A stretch of 46,588 nucleotides of DNA from Robiginitalea marina (GCF_024006985.1 NZ_JAMXIB010000016.1:1-46588), one strand, 5' to 3'. Shown: positions 21,258-30,389, counted from the first letter of the stretch. The notes: generated from the letters alone by a model not told the origin. Translations and numbers: made by a program.

Positions 21258-22154
21258 TCAGAGACCCGGGGTGCAGAGCCCCTCGAGGGTGTCCTCGATG
21301 TCGCCGGGGGTGCTCATGATTTTCATGAACGTACCCATGGTGAGGTCCGGCCAGTGCAGGGCGATCCGGTATTTCCCGTGGAGCATGGTTGCCTTGTTCC
21401 CCTGAAGGATAATCTCATAGGGCAGGGCGGCAGCGTGTTCCGCCCCGATTTTAGGCAGAAAATACGCTTCGCCGTCTTCCTGACTTTTCAATCCCACCCC
21501 GAAGACAGCAACTTTATTGTCCGGATAAACCAATTGGTAGACCTGCACGGTATTTCCCTTTTTCGCTTTAAGATTGCCCTCTATAAGTCTCAACCCCGCT
21601 TCAAAGGAGGCGTATTCCCCAAGGGTTACCGGATCGGTGAAATACGGCATCATCATTTTATAATGATATTTTTTGAGCTTTTCGGCATCCACCGTTCCCC
21701 CAAAGGGGGCAAATTCATTACCTACGGGCGACAGGGCTGCTTTAAGGTCTGTAGCAAACGTTTCCAGCGCGCCCTGGTGCGTGGCATAATGGTCTTGCAA
21801 ATAGGCTCGTAACAGGTAATCGGGATTGGTGTAAGACACGGTAACCCTTCCATCTTTTGCTACCAACCCCACTTTCATTACGGCTCCAAGGGCTCCCCGA
21901 TCCGCAACCCTGATGACCGTATTTTTTAAATCCGCCCGGGTAAACGCAATAACTTTCAAAGAACTCCTGTTTGCGGGGTGGTAGGTCCCCAAAACCTCAA
22001 ATCCCCCCATTTGGAGGGCTTCTGTAACCTTTTCAGAAACCTTTTGGATCGATTCGCCGGTTTCGGCAACCCTAAGGTACGGGGCCAGGTCCTGGCTGGA
22101 GAGCGATAAAACGCCTGCAAAAACGAACAGGGCAACAAAAAACAAATTCTTCAT
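21258..22154 (-). CDS. Secreted protein, possible DUF302-like N-terminal domain
   Basis: A 298-residue protein with a signal peptide (cut near LSLSSQ, residue 20). The segment about 30-115 (ESIQKVSEKVTEALQMGGFE, then VLGTYHPANRSSLKVIAFTR) looks like a DUF302-type alpha/beta fold. The remainder (about 150-298) contains a Lys/Tyr-rich helix (KLKKYHYKMMMPYF) and strands such as VAVFGVGLK. No catalytic motif or metal site is evident. It is a single gene with its own terminator. The DUF302 link is a resemblance only and function is unknown. Confidence 0.6.
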   Translation of the reverse strand: MKNLFFVALFVFAGVLSLSSQDLAPYLRVAETGESIQKVSEKVTEALQMGGFEVLGTYHPANRSSLKVIAFTRADLKNTVIRVADRGALGAVMKVGLVAKDGRVTVSYTNPDYLLRAYLQDHYATHQGALETFATDLKAALSPVGNEFAPFGGTVDAEKLKKYHYKMMMPYFTDPVTLGEYASFEAGLRLIEGNLKAKKGNTVQVYQLVYPDNKVAVFGVGLKSQEDGEAYFLPKIGAEHAAALPYEIILQGNKATMLHGKYRIALHWPDLTMGTFMKIMSTPGDIEDTLEGLCTPGL

Positions 22155-22378
22155 AACACAACGTATTTAGGACAAGGTTGGGTATGATCCCTTTACATAT
22201 CAAGTCGCCCGGGGGTTTAAAACTACAACGGCCCGGTAAAAGGAGTTGGCCCCTTGTATCGCTACACAAAAGAAAAGCCACAGAAGAGAATATTACATGA
22301 TTTTAATCAGGAAGCACTGCCTTTGTCCAAATTTGCGGGACAGTATTGGCATCTCGCATTATTCTTCCCTAAAAAATG

Positions 22379-22386
22379 TAATTTTG
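22379..22386 (+). promoter_or_regulatory. Possible -7 element of lysS
   Basis: TAATTTTG matches TAnnTTTG and ends 19 nt before the lysS ATG. A -33 TTG at the usual distance is not visible, so the call rests on the -7 match and its position. Confidence 0.4.
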
Positions 22387-22405
22387 CGGCTGAAATCGAG
22401 ACAAG

Positions 22406-24097
22406 ATGCAACTTTCTGAGCAGGAAATCGTACGCAGGGAAAAATTGAATCAGCTCCGGGAGTTGGGTATCGAGCCCTATCCGGCAGCCCTGTTCCCGGT
22501 GAGCACCCTTTCCGGGGAGGTACGGGAACAGTTCGAAGAAGGAAAAAAGGTGGTCCTGGCCGGGCGGCTGATGTCGCGCCGCATCCAGGGGAAGGCCTCT
22601 TTCGCCGAGCTGCAGGACAGCGAAGGGCGCGTGCAGCTGTACTTCAACCGCGATGAGCTTTGCCCTGGGGAAGACAAAACCCTTTACAACGAGGTCTATA
22701 AAAAACTGCTCGATATCGGCGATATCATTGGGGTGGAAGGCACCCTGTTCAAAACCCAGGTAGGGGAAAAAACCGTCCTGGTCCGGAATTTTACCCTCCT
22801 CAGCAAGGCCCTGCGCCCCCTGCCCCTGCCCAAGACAGATGCTGAAGGAAAGGTCTATGACGAATTCAATGATCCGGAACTGCGGTACCGCCAACGCTAT
22901 GTGGATTTGGTGGTGAACCCCCAGGTACGCGATACCTTTATCAAGCGCACCCTCATCACCAACAGCATCCGGCGGTTTTTCAACGAAAAGGGCTACCTGG
23001 AGGTGGAAACCCCCATCCTGCAGCCCATCCCGGGCGGGGCAGCGGCCCGGCCTTTTGTGACCCACCACAATGCCCTGAACATTCCCCTGTACCTGCGCAT
23101 TGCCAACGAATTGTATCTGAAGCGCCTGATTGTTGGCGGTTTCGATGGGGTCTACGAGTTTTCTAAAGACTTCCGCAACGAGGGGATGGACCGCACCCAC
23201 AACCCGGAATTTACCGTCATGGAGCTGTATGTAGCCTACAAGGACTACCTCTGGATGATGGAAATGACCGAGCAACTGCTGGAACAGGTGGCGCGGGAAG
23301 CCACCGGGGGTACCCGCGTGACCGTGGGGGGGCAGGTGGTCGATTTCAAAGCCCCCTACCCCAGGGTGCCGCTGCTGGAGGCCATCCGCGAGCACACAGG
23401 GTATGACCTGTACGGGATGGATGAGGCTGGTTTGCGGGAAGTAGCCGAAAAACTCGGGATCGAAACCGACCCCAGCATGGGCGCCGGCAAACTCATCGAT
23501 GAGATTTTCGGGGAGCACTGCGAGCACCATTACGTGCAGCCCACCTTCATTATCGATTACCCGGTGGAGATGAGCCCGCTGACCAAGGCGCACCGGACGA
23601 AGCCCGGCCTGACCGAGCGTTTTGAATTGCTGATCAACGGCAAGGAAATCGCCAACGCCTATTCCGAGCTCAACGACCCCCTCGACCAGCGGGAACGCTT
23701 CGAAGCCCAGCTCAGGCTCTCCGAAAAAGGGGATGACGAGGCCATGTTTATCGACCAGGATTTCCTGCGTGCCCTGGAATACGGCATGCCCCCGACCTCC
23801 GGGATCGGGATCGGGATCGACCGCCTGGTGATGCTGCTGACCGACAATGCCTCCATCCAGGAAGTACTTTTCTTCCCGCAGATGCGGCCCGAGAAAAAGC
23901 CTGTAGTACTGCAGGAAAACGAAAAAACCATCCTGGAACTCCTGCGCAAGGTCGGGGCCATGCCCCTGCAGGAGCTGAAGGAGGCTTCGGGCCTGAGCAA
24001 CAAGGCCTGGGACAAGGGAATCAAGGGCCTGACCCGGCTTGGCCTGGCCGAAGTAGCCAAAGAAGGCGAGACGCTGATGTGTTATTCCCGGGAGTAA
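22406..24097 (+). CDS. lysS: Lysyl-tRNA synthetase, class II
   Basis: A 563-residue cytoplasmic enzyme that charges tRNA-Lys. The N-terminal OB-fold anticodon-binding domain (about 45-150) includes [20 protein letters not shown]. Class II motifs follow: motif 1 around [19 protein letters not shown], motif 2 in [20 protein letters not shown], and motif 3 in [15 protein letters not shown]. About 60 residues after motif 3 form a C-terminal extension with a helical winged-helix-like look ([20 protein letters not shown]), as I recall for Bacteroidota LysS but absent from E. coli LysS. It is followed after 16 nt by a transporter gene. Confidence 0.97.
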   Translation: MQLSEQEIVRREKLNQLRELGIEPYPAALFPVSTLSGEVREQFEEGKKVVLAGRLMSRRIQGKASFAELQDSEGRVQLYFNRDELCPGEDKTLYNEVYKKLLDIGDIIGVEGTLFKTQVGEKTVLVRNFTLLSKALRPLPLPKTDAEGKVYDEFNDPELRYRQRYVDLVVNPQVRDTFIKRTLITNSIRRFFNEKGYLEVETPILQPIPGGAAARPFVTHHNALNIPLYLRIANELYLKRLIVGGFDGVYEFSKDFRNEGMDRTHNPEFTVMELYVAYKDYLWMMEMTEQLLEQVAREATGGTRVTVGGQVVDFKAPYPRVPLLEAIREHTGYDLYGMDEAGLREVAEKLGIETDPSMGAGKLIDEIFGEHCEHHYVQPTFIIDYPVEMSPLTKAHRTKPGLTERFELLINGKEIANAYSELNDPLDQRERFEAQLRLSEKGDDEAMFIDQDFLRALEYGMPPTSGIGIGIDRLVMLLTDNASIQEVLFFPQMRPEKKPVVLQENEKTILELLRKVGAMPLQELKEASGLSNKAWDKGIKGLTRLGLAEVAKEGETLMCYSRE

Positions 24098-24113
24098 TGC
24101 TAAATTAGGGCCC

Positions 24114-25547
24114 ATGCAACTACCCAAAACCATAGGGCTGTTCCTGGGGCCTGTCCTGTTCGTACTCTTTAACCTCCTGCCGGAACTGATTCCCGGGAAC
24201 CCCACTGCCAATGCCGTAATCGCCACAGCGGCCTGGATGATCGTCTGGTGGATCACCGAGGCCGTTTCAATTTCCGTGACCGCCCTGCTCCCGCTTTTGT
24301 TGTTCCCCCTCCTGGATGTGATGCCGATCGGGGAGGTGGGGGCCAACTACGGCAGTCCGATAATTTTTCTGTTTTTCGGGGGGTTTGTGCTGGCCCTGGC
24401 CCTGGAAAAAGTAAACCTGCACCGCCGTATTGCCCTTACCATTATCAACTGGACAGGGACCACCCCCGAAAAAGTCGTCCTGGGTTTTATGATCGCCACC
24501 GGGGGCCTGAGCATGTGGATCAGCAATACAGCCAGCACGGTGGTGATGCTCCCCATTGCCCTTTCGGTGATCCAATTGCTTGCAAACGACGCGGACGGCT
24601 TTACCGAGAAGGACCGGAATTTTGCCCTTAGCGTAATGCTAGGCATCGCCTTTTCAGCCAACTCGGGGGGGATTGCCACAGTGATCGGGACCCCGCCGAA
24701 TTCAGTGCTGATTGGCCTGCTTGAAAACGAATACCAGATCGAGATCTCCTTTTTGCGGTGGATGACCATCGGGCTGCCCCTGTCCATAATCCTGATCGGT
24801 ATCTGTTACCTGGTGCTGGTCAAATGGATGTTCCCCTGCAAAGGGCTGAAATTCGGGGCGTCCAGGGAGGTGATCCGGGGGGAGCTCCGCAAATTGGGCC
24901 CCCCGACCCCACGCGAAAAAATGGTGCTGTCTATCTTCGGGGTCACGGTCTTCCTATGGGTGTTCCGCACCCTGATCAACGGGTGGCTGCCCGGCCTGGC
25001 CCTTTCCGACACCGGCATCAGCCTGTTCGGCGCCATCGCCCTCTTCGCCCTGCCCTATAACCTGAAACGGGGGGAGTTCATCCTGACGTGGAAAGATACC
25101 ACCCGCCTCGCCTGGGGTATCCTCATCCTGTTTGGCGGTGGGTTGGCCCTGGCCCGCGGGATGTCGGCCAGCGGCCTGGTAGACCTGGTCTCGGCCTCTA
25201 TAGCCGGTGCTGAGGTCAGCATCCTGGTCTCGGCCTTCCTGCTGATTGCCCTGATGCTCTTTATGACGGAACTGATGAGCAACGTGGCCCTGGTGGCTGT
25301 GCTGGCCCCGGTCGTGGCCGGGATTGCCATAGGGCTCGACGTCCCCATGCTCCATTTGCTCATCCCGGTGACCATTGCGAGCAGTTGCGCCTTCATGCTC
25401 CCGATGGCCACGCCCCCCAATGCCATTGTCTTTGCGAGCGGGTATATCCAGGTCCACCAGATGGCCCGGGTGGGCTTAGTGCTGAACTGCATCTCCATTA
25501 TATTGCTGCTGCTGGTTTTTTCCTTCGTTATGCCCCTGTTGTTTTGA
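24114..25547 (+). CDS. DASS-family (SLC13) sodium/dicarboxylate symporter
   Basis: A 477-residue membrane protein with about 11-12 hydrophobic segments. The two DASS signature regions are visible: MWISNTASTVVMLPIALSVI (about 126-145, with the Ser-Asn-Thr motif) and, in the second half, SSCAFMLPMATPPNAIVFAS (about 423-442). These sites bind sodium and the carboxylates of substrates such as succinate or malate at the cytoplasmic membrane. It begins 16 nt after lysS on the same strand and may share its transcript. The substrate within the family (dicarboxylate, citrate or sulfate) cannot be fixed from sequence. Confidence 0.9.
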   Translation: MQLPKTIGLFLGPVLFVLFNLLPELIPGNPTANAVIATAAWMIVWWITEAVSISVTALLPLLLFPLLDVMPIGEVGANYGSPIIFLFFGGFVLALALEKVNLHRRIALTIINWTGTTPEKVVLGFMIATGGLSMWISNTASTVVMLPIALSVIQLLANDADGFTEKDRNFALSVMLGIAFSANSGGIATVIGTPPNSVLIGLLENEYQIEISFLRWMTIGLPLSIILIGICYLVLVKWMFPCKGLKFGASREVIRGELRKLGPPTPREKMVLSIFGVTVFLWVFRTLINGWLPGLALSDTGISLFGAIALFALPYNLKRGEFILTWKDTTRLAWGILILFGGGLALARGMSASGLVDLVSASIAGAEVSILVSAFLLIALMLFMTELMSNVALVAVLAPVVAGIAIGLDVPMLHLLIPVTIASSCAFMLPMATPPNAIVFASGYIQVHQMARVGLVLNCISIILLLLVFSFVMPLLF

Positions 25548-25557
25548 CCTGAAAAAA

Positions 25558-25592
25558 CAAGGCCCCCGCTACTGCAAGGGCCTGGCTTCTGG
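25558..25592 (+). terminator. Weak hairpin after the DASS transporter gene
   Basis: AGGCCC (25560-25565) pairs with GGGCCT (25578-25583). The tail on the plus strand is only mildly T-rich, whereas the minus-strand side has a better T-run, so the direction is uncertain. Confidence 0.35.
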
Positions 25593-25857
25593 CTAATTCA
25601 AACAACTGACAGCGACCAAAATCCATTTTTAAAATCGAGATCGGCGCCTGGAATAACCCCGGGGGTATCAGGCGTTTGTAATTCCATAGACGCCTGAAGG
25701 AGGAAAAACGTTACACCCCTGCAAAGGGATTAACACCGATTTGTGAATCGCGACAGAGGCCCTTTACCCCTGAAAAGGCCTAACCCCCTGATCGCGATTT
25801 TCTTAAGGTTTTCAGACCGTGAAGGCCGGGGCCAGCTTAGGATTTTACTAACATGGG
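25593..25857. other. Non-coding stretch upstream of the protease relic
   Basis: About 265 bp without a supported gene. Short inverted repeats occur, such as CAGGCG (near 25670) with CGCCTG (near 25691), but nothing of known type. It may include further decayed sequence of the adjacent relic, although I could not align any of it. Confidence 0.4.
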
Positions 25858-26310
25858 GTTGCCCTGACGGCCAAAATCGGTGTCTATGACAAATACGCCA
25901 TCAACTGGGGCTACCGGGCATCCCTAATAAAACGACAGAGGAGGAAAAGCCCATTTTGGACGCCCGCATCCCGGAGCACGCCGGGGACCCCCTTTATCGC
26001 TTCGGAAGCCAACAGTAGGGGATGTCGTGGACCGGTGTTCCCAGACCGAAGACCTGGACGAGGATGCCGTGAAGGCAGGTCGCTACAGACAAGTCGCGAA
26101 GTGTTTAACTGCTGCATGGGCCTGCTCTGCAACAATATCGGGGGGTTTCACAACATTGGCGGGGTGGGGAAAGCCGGAAGGCCGTATTTTGAGGGGGCAA
26201 TTCAACAGCAACCACCCGTGGACTACAAAAGAAAGAGTTTGGTATACCTGCTGGCATTCCTTTTCGCCTCTGCCGTGTATTACCTTTCCGAACCCCAGGC
26301 TGAAGAGCCC
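25858..26310 (+). pseudogene. Frameshifted C-terminal remnant of a zinc-dependent metalloprotease (DUF4953/DUF5117 type)
   Basis: Pieces of one protein appear in successive frames: ALTAKIGVYDKYAINWGY from 25861; then, after a shift near 25914, NKTTEEEKPILDARIPEH and GDPLYRFGSQQ up to a stop near 26016; then GDVVDRCSQTEDLDEDAVKA in another frame from about 26018; and lastly NNIGGFHNIGG and VDYKRKSLVYLLAFLF in a further frame. From memory, their order and content match the C-terminal third of the large secreted zinc metalloproteases of Bacteroidota (YDKWAINWGYR, EEEKPIL, SQTEDLGDDAVKA). The N-terminal two thirds, including HExxH, are absent. At least three frameshifts and a stop show that it is dead. 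Confidence 0.7.
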
Positions 26311-26370
26311 CGTCCGCAAACCGCTTCCCATTCCCTACAGCCCTATGCGGAAGCCGGGCAGCCCTTTTAA
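26218..26370 (+). CDS. Doubtful 50-residue frame with one hydrophobic segment
   Basis: A GTG-started frame encoding a short basic N-terminus, one hydrophobic helix (SLVYLLAFLFASAVYYL) and a Pro/Gln-rich tail. It would look like a small membrane protein, but its first half overlaps and resembles the tail end of the protease remnant (KRK...VYL...F), so it is more likely a leftover than a gene. Confidence 0.15.
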   Translation: MDYKRKSLVYLLAFLFASAVYYLSEPQAEEPRPQTASHSLQPYAEAGQPF

Positions 26371-26474
26371 GGGATCGCCGTTTACCGTGTTAATTCTATC
26401 CCAAACCGGGCAACCGGATTAAACCTTTGGGCCCGTGCTGCCTTCTAAAGGGTAAACCTTTAATAAACAATCCT

Positions 26475-26918
26475 ATGAAGACAGCTGCAACCCTTATCCT
26501 GCTCCTCCTGGGGCTTGGGGCCATGGCCCAGGAAAAACCGCGGCAGCGCGGACAAAAGCACCCCGAACTTGAAAAGCTTTCCCCGGAGCAACGGGCAGAT
26601 TTGCAATCGAAGCGAATGGCGCTGATGCTCGACCTGAACACCGACCAGCAGCAAGAGGTCGCTTCGGTACTGGAAAAGCATTTTGCGGAAAGGAAACCCA
26701 TGCAGGGCAAGGCGCCCGCCCGGAGGGATTCGCTCGCCCAATCTGCAGAGGCGCGCTATGCCAACATGAGCCGGCGCCTCGACCGACAGCTGGCGGTGCA
26801 ACAGGAAATGAAGAAAATCCTTTCAGAAAAGCAGTTCGAAAAATGGCTGGACCACCGGGCAGAAGCGAGGCGCCAACACGGAAGAAAAGGTTCCGGGCAC
26901 CGGCAAAGACGCGGATAA
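26475..26918 (+). CDS. DUF4890-like exported protein (Spy/LTxxQ-type helical)
   Basis: A 147-residue exported protein; the ATG at 26475 begins the signal peptide (MKTAATLILLLLGLGAMAQ), while the open frame upstream has no signal character. The mature part is a basic helical protein with the pattern ELEKLSPEQRADLQSKRMAL and LDLNTDQQQEVASVLEKHFA, the LTxxQ-like repeats of DUF4890/Spy-type periplasmic proteins. The C-terminus is Arg/His/Gly-rich. Relatives are linked to envelope stress or metal response, but no two-component genes are adjacent here. It ends at a perfect 10-bp hairpin shared with convergent hemL. Confidence 0.75.
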   Translation: MKTAATLILLLLGLGAMAQEKPRQRGQKHPELEKLSPEQRADLQSKRMALMLDLNTDQQQEVASVLEKHFAERKPMQGKAPARRDSLAQSAEARYANMSRRLDRQLAVQQEMKKILSEKQFEKWLDHRAEARRQHGRKGSGHRQRRG

Positions 26919-26937
26919 GCCCGATTTTAACGGTAGA

Positions 26938-26970
26938 GCAAGGCCCGGGGTTCCCGGGCCTTCTTGCTTT
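26938..26970. terminator. Hairpin terminator between convergent DUF4890 gene and hemL
   Basis: AAGGCCCGGG (26940-26949) pairs perfectly with CCCGGGCCTT (26953-26962) across a 3-nt loop. The plus-strand tail is CTTGCTTT. It can serve the plus-strand gene well; for hemL the tail is poor. Confidence 0.65.
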
Positions 26971-26978
26971 GTGCTCCC

Positions 26979-28262
26979 TCAGGTGGCCATGGCGGCCCCT
27001 GCCGCCCCTATGGCCACGTCGAGGTCCTCGTATGTCAGGGCGTCATTTAGGAAATAGCTTTCAAAGGCGCTTGGCGGGAGGTAAACCCCCCGGTCGAGCA
27101 TGCCGTGGAAGTACTTCCTGAAGGCGTCGTTGTTTCCCCTGGCTGCGGAAGCGAAATCCCGTACGGGTTCTTCCGTGAAGTGCACCGAAATCATAGACCC
27201 GAAGCGGTTGATGCGGAAGGGGAGCCCGGACTTGCCGAGGCCCTCTTCCAGGCCGCGGTGCAGGTAGGCCGTTTTTTCTTCCAGCCTCCGGAAGACCCCG
27301 GGGTCTTTTTCAATGGCCTGGAGCATGGCCAGGCCCGCGCCCATGGCAAGGGGGTTCCCGCTCAGGGTCCCTGCCTGGTATACCGGTCCTTCCGGGGCCA
27401 GGTGCCGCATGATCTCCCTGGAGGCGGCAAAGGCGCCTACCGGCAGGCCGCCCCCGATGACCTTGCCAAAGGCCACCATATCGGCCCGGATTCCCAGGAC
27501 CTCCTGCGCCCCTCCCCGGCCGAGCCGGAACCCGGTCATAACCTCGTCGAAGATCAGCAGGATGCCTTCCCGGGTACACCATTCCCGAAGCGTTTCAAGG
27601 AACCCGGGCTCCGGTGGGATACAACCCATGTTCCCGGCCACCGGCTCCAAAATAATCGCTGCAATTTGTCCGGGGTTGGCCTTCAGCAAGGCTTCCACGC
27701 TCTCCAGGTCGTTGTAGTTTGCCAGCAGGGTATCCTTGGCGGTCCCGGCCGTAACCCCCGGGCTGTTGGGGCTCCCAAAGGTCACGGCCCCGCTGCCGGC
27801 CTGGATCAGGAAGGCGTCGGCATGCCCGTGGTAGCAGCCCGCAAATTTGATGATCTTATCCCTTCCGGTGTACCCCCTGGCCAGACGGATAGCGCTCATG
27901 CAGGCCTCGGTCCCGCTATTGACAAAACGGACCTTATCGATATGGGGGACCATGGAGACCACCAGTTCGGCCAGTTCGGTTTCCAGGGCCGTGGGCATCC
28001 CAAAGGAAGTCCCCTTGCGGGCCCGGTCGATAACCGCCTCCAGGACCGGCTCAAAGGCATGCCCGAACAAAAGGGGTCCCCAGGAAGCGATAAAATCGAT
28101 AAACCGGTTGCCATCGGCATCGGTGAAATAGGCGCCGCTGGCTTCCCTTACAAATACAGGTACGCCCCCCACGGCTTTAAAAGCCCTGACAGGGGAATTC
28201 ACCCCCCCGGGCAATACTTGGTTGGCGGCGCGGAACAGGGCGCTGCTTCTTTGGTATCGCAT
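26979..28262 (-). CDS. hemL: Glutamate-1-semialdehyde 2,1-aminomutase
   Basis: A 427-residue PLP enzyme of the standard length that makes 5-aminolevulinate from glutamate-1-semialdehyde in the C5 haem route. Seen are [20 protein letters not shown] at the N-terminus, [37 protein letters not shown], the Asp-containing [11 protein letters not shown], and the PLP lysine in [18 protein letters not shown]. It is the last gene of a tight minus-strand operon, starting 1 nt after the stop of a glucosaminidase gene. No other haem genes are in the window, so the partnership with cell-wall genes is probably one of shared transcription only. Confidence 0.96.
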   Translation of the reverse strand: MRYQRSSALFRAANQVLPGGVNSPVRAFKAVGGVPVFVREASGAYFTDADGNRFIDFIASWGPLLFGHAFEPVLEAVIDRARKGTSFGMPTALETELAELVVSMVPHIDKVRFVNSGTEACMSAIRLARGYTGRDKIIKFAGCYHGHADAFLIQAGSGAVTFGSPNSPGVTAGTAKDTLLANYNDLESVEALLKANPGQIAAIILEPVAGNMGCIPPEPGFLETLREWCTREGILLIFDEVMTGFRLGRGGAQEVLGIRADMVAFGKVIGGGLPVGAFAASREIMRHLAPEGPVYQAGTLSGNPLAMGAGLAMLQAIEKDPGVFRRLEEKTAYLHRGLEEGLGKSGLPFRINRFGSMISVHFTEEPVRDFASAARGNNDAFRKYFHGMLDRGVYLPPSAFESYFLNDALTYEDLDVAIGAAGAAMAT

Positions 28263-28263
28263 G

Positions 28264-29088
28264 TTATTTTCTGATGGTTTCAGTAGGTACTTTTAACAAT
28301 TGCCCAATGGAAAGGACATGGCTCTGCAGCCCATTGAGGCGGATCAGGTCGTCAACGCTCATGGAATACCTCCGGGAGATGGCATAAAGGGTATCGCCGG
28401 GCTGCACCCGGTAGGTGAGGTAATCGCGGGAAGCGATATCCCCGCCGGCAGCTCTCCCTTTTCCCAACACTTCGGCGTCAAAGCGGTCGAGCCCGTACCG
28501 CTCCACCAGCTGGATGAGTTTTTCCGGGTAATGCCGGTCGGTGGCATAACCGGCCTTTTTCAGACCCTTGGCCCAGCCCCGGTAATCATCCTGGGGAAGC
28601 TCAAAAAGCCCGGCATAGCGCGACCTGGTGGTGAGGAACAGGCTGTGGTCCCGATAGGAATACCTGGGGTGGTTGTACCTGCGGAAACACTCACCCCTTT
28701 CGTCATCGTCGTGGTGGGCGTAATCGCCTTCCCAGCCGACATGGCACTTGATCCCGAAGTGGTTGTTGGTCTTTCGGGCAAGCTCACCCCGGCCAAAGCC
28801 ACTTTCCAGAAGGCCCTGGGCCAGGGTAATGCTGGCCGGGATTCCGTAGGCCTTCATTTCCTCCTGGGCGATGGTGGAAAACGTTTCGATGTACTCCTCA
28901 ACGGACGCAATGGGGAAATACACAAATGCCCCGCTATCCGCAGGCAGGCCGCCCCCGGTTTTATCCGTTGGTGAGGATGCCTCCTCCCCCGCCCCGGTTT
29001 TTTGCTTTGCGGAAGTGGTCCTCTTTTTGGAAACGCAACTCCCCAGAAGTAGCAAAACCAGGCATCCAATGCCGAAAATCCGTTTCAT
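28264..29088 (-). CDS. Peptidoglycan glucosaminidase with C-terminal LysM domain (lipoprotein)
   Basis: A 274-residue lipoprotein; the start at 29088 begins a lipobox signal ([18 protein letters not shown]). After a Ser/Lys-rich linker comes a FlgJ/LytG-type N-acetylglucosaminidase domain (about 65-205) with the likely catalytic Glu in [19 protein letters not shown], then [14 protein letters not shown] and [21 protein letters not shown] LysM peptidoglycan-binding domain (about 225-270: [19 protein letters not shown]) follows. It probably trims glycan strands during growth or division, in the periplasm near the outer membrane. The frame extends much further upstream, but inside the preceding gene and without signal character. 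It lies 2 nt after that gene and 1 nt before hemL. Confidence 0.9.
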   Translation of the reverse strand: MKRIFGIGCLVLLLLGSCVSKKRTTSAKQKTGAGEEASSPTDKTGGGLPADSGAFVYFPIASVEEYIETFSTIAQEEMKAYGIPASITLAQGLLESGFGRGELARKTNNHFGIKCHVGWEGDYAHHDDDERGECFRRYNHPRYSYRDHSLFLTTRSRYAGLFELPQDDYRGWAKGLKKAGYATDRHYPEKLIQLVERYGLDRFDAEVLGKGRAAGGDIASRDYLTYRVQPGDTLYAISRRYSMSVDDLIRLNGLQSHVLSIGQLLKVPTETIRK

Positions 29089-29090
29089 AG

Positions 29091-29999
29091 TCAGAGCAAA
29101 GGTAAGCCCTTTTTCTGCAATCTCATATTCATGCCCCTGATTCCCTGAAGCCCCCCGGTGTGGATCGCCAGGATACGCATCCCCTCCGGGAAGCAGCCCA
29201 GGCGCACCTCTTCGAGGATGCCGAAAACCATTTTCCCGGTGTATACCGGGTCGAGGGGGATCCCCGTCTTTTCCCTGAAGGCAAGCATAAATTCGATGAG
29301 TTCCCGGGTTACCTTGCCATACCCGCCGAAATGATACCCGGGGACCAGTTCCCAGCCCGGCCCGGGGATCCATCCCTTAAGGGCAGTTTCCAGGCCCGGG
29401 GCCCTGAGGGCCGGGTACCCCTGCACCCGCTGCCGGCCCCGGGCCGATTGTGCCAGGCCGGCCAGGGTACCGCCTGTGCCCACAGGGCAGCAAACCAGGT
29501 CAAAGCCCTGGTCTGCCTCCCCCAGGATTTCGCCACACCCCTTCACAGCCAATGCATTGGTACCGCCCTCGGGAAGCACATAGGCAGGTCCGTACCGGTG
29601 CTGGAGTTCCTGCAGGAAGGCAGGGTCATCCTTCATGCGGTACTGCTCCCTGCTGAGGAATACCAGCTGCATCCCATTGGCGCGGGCGTCGGCCAGGGTG
29701 GGGTTCAGGGGGCTTCGAGCCAGCTCTTCACCCCTGACGATCCCAACCGTGGCAAACCCAAACTGCCTCCCGGCGGCAGCGGTGGCGTGCAGGTGGTTTG
29801 AAAATGCCCCCCCGAAGGTGAGCAGGGTTTTAAACCCCTGGTTGCGGGCCGCTTCGAGGTTGTATTTGAGCTTGCGGTATTTATTGCCCGAAAGTTGCGG
29901 AAACCTGAGGTCTTCCCGTTTCAGGGAAAGGGCCACCCCCCGTTGGGAGAGCAGCGGCAAGTCCACGGCCTGAAGGGGCGCAGGGCACTCAGGAACCAT
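29091..29999 (-). CDS. PLP-dependent ACC deaminase/D-cysteine desulfhydrase-family protein
   Basis: A 302-residue fold-type II PLP enzyme, similar to 1-aminocyclopropane-1-carboxylate deaminase and D-cysteine desulfhydrase. Seen are LKREDLRFPQLSGNKYRKLK with the Schiff-base lysine, FGGAFSNHLHATAAAGR, and the phosphate-binding CCPVGTGGTLAGLA. It breaks down an amino acid, probably releasing ammonia and pyruvate or an analogue. The family commonly occurs without plant-associated functions, so ACC is an unlikely natural substrate in a marine bacterium; D-cysteine is the better guess. Its start overlaps the preceding gene by 11 nt and its stop is 2 nt before the glucosaminidase start. Confidence 0.85.
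   Translation of the reverse strand: MVPECPAPLQAVDLPLLSQRGVALSLKREDLRFPQLSGNKYRKLKYNLEAARNQGFKTLLTFGGAFSNHLHATAAAGRQFGFATVGIVRGEELARSPLNPTLADARANGMQLVFLSREQYRMKDDPAFLQELQHRYGPAYVLPEGGTNALAVKGCGEILGEADQGFDLVCCPVGTGGTLAGLAQSARGRQRVQGYPALRAPGLETALKGWIPGPGWELVPGYHFGGYGKVTRELIEFMLAFREKTGIPLDPVYTGKMVFGILEEVRLGCFPEGMRILAIHTGGLQGIRGMNMRLQKKGLPLL
29097..29104 (-). promoter_or_regulatory. Possible internal -7 element before the glucosaminidase gene
   Basis: The complement reads TACCTTTG, inside the last codons of the preceding gene and 8 nt before the glucosaminidase ATG. It could give separate expression of the glucosaminidase-hemL pair. The same octamer recurs just before several other start codons in the window. 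Confidence 0.3.
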
Positions 30000-30345
30000 G
30001 GGGGACCGTATAGAGGAATTTCAGGAAGCTATAGGGTTCCCTTTGCGACAGATATCCCGGGTTTGCCTCTTCCAAATAGGCCTCCCTCTCAAAGCTGATG
30101 TTGCGGTATCCCTTGTGGAAATCGAGGTAGTACAGGCTTTTCAGGACCCATTCCACCAAATACCACAGGTAGAAAGCCACCAGCAGCAGCTCGGCCTGCT
30201 GCCTGAGGTGGATGCGCTCGTGGTTGAGCAACACCGCATCGTTCCTCAGGGCAGGGCTGCGCAGGATGATAAAGGGCCAGATCGAAAGCCCGACGTAGTT
30301 GCGGTAAAAAAGGTGTCTGATGACCAGGATCATTCCCCAGGGCAT
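29989..30345 (-). CDS. Small membrane-associated protein with HERIH motif
   Basis: A 118-residue protein if started at 30345 (114 if at 30333). It has a hydrophobic start (MILVIRHLFYRNYVGLSIWP), then NDAVLLNHERIHLRQQAELL, a hydrophobic helix (LLVAFYLWYLVEWVLKSLYY) and a Tyr/Glu-rich tail with ISFEREAYLEE. The HExxH-like His-Glu-Arg-Ile-His, with a later Glu in FEREAY, resembles a minigluzincin zinc site, so a small membrane protease or a remnant of one is possible. A frame start at 30360 is excluded because the promoter -7 box (30358-30365) covers it. It is the first gene of the hemL operon; the family is conserved in Flavobacteriia as I recall, function unknown. Confidence 0.7.
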   Translation of the reverse strand: MPWGMILVIRHLFYRNYVGLSIWPFIILRSPALRNDAVLLNHERIHLRQQAELLLVAFYLWYLVEWVLKSLYYLDFHKGYRNISFEREAYLEEANPGYLSQREPYSFLKFLYTVPHGS

Positions 30346-30357
30346 AATGTGTGCCCC

Positions 30358-30389
30358 CAAATATAGGACATAAACGCCGCCTGCGGCAA
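30358..30389 (-). promoter_or_regulatory. Promoter of the HERIH protein-hemL operon
   Basis: On the minus strand TTG (complement of 30387-30389) is followed after 21 bp by TATATTTG (complement of 30358-30365). Both boxes fit the Bacteroidota consensus. Transcription would begin near 30351, just before the chosen ATG at 30345, and this fixes the start of the first gene. Confidence 0.65.

Noticed and set aside
22307-24346. 679-codon minus-strand frame opposite lysS
   Set aside because: lysS is unmistakable in the other strand, and the antisense translation has only low-complexity Gly/His/Gln text.
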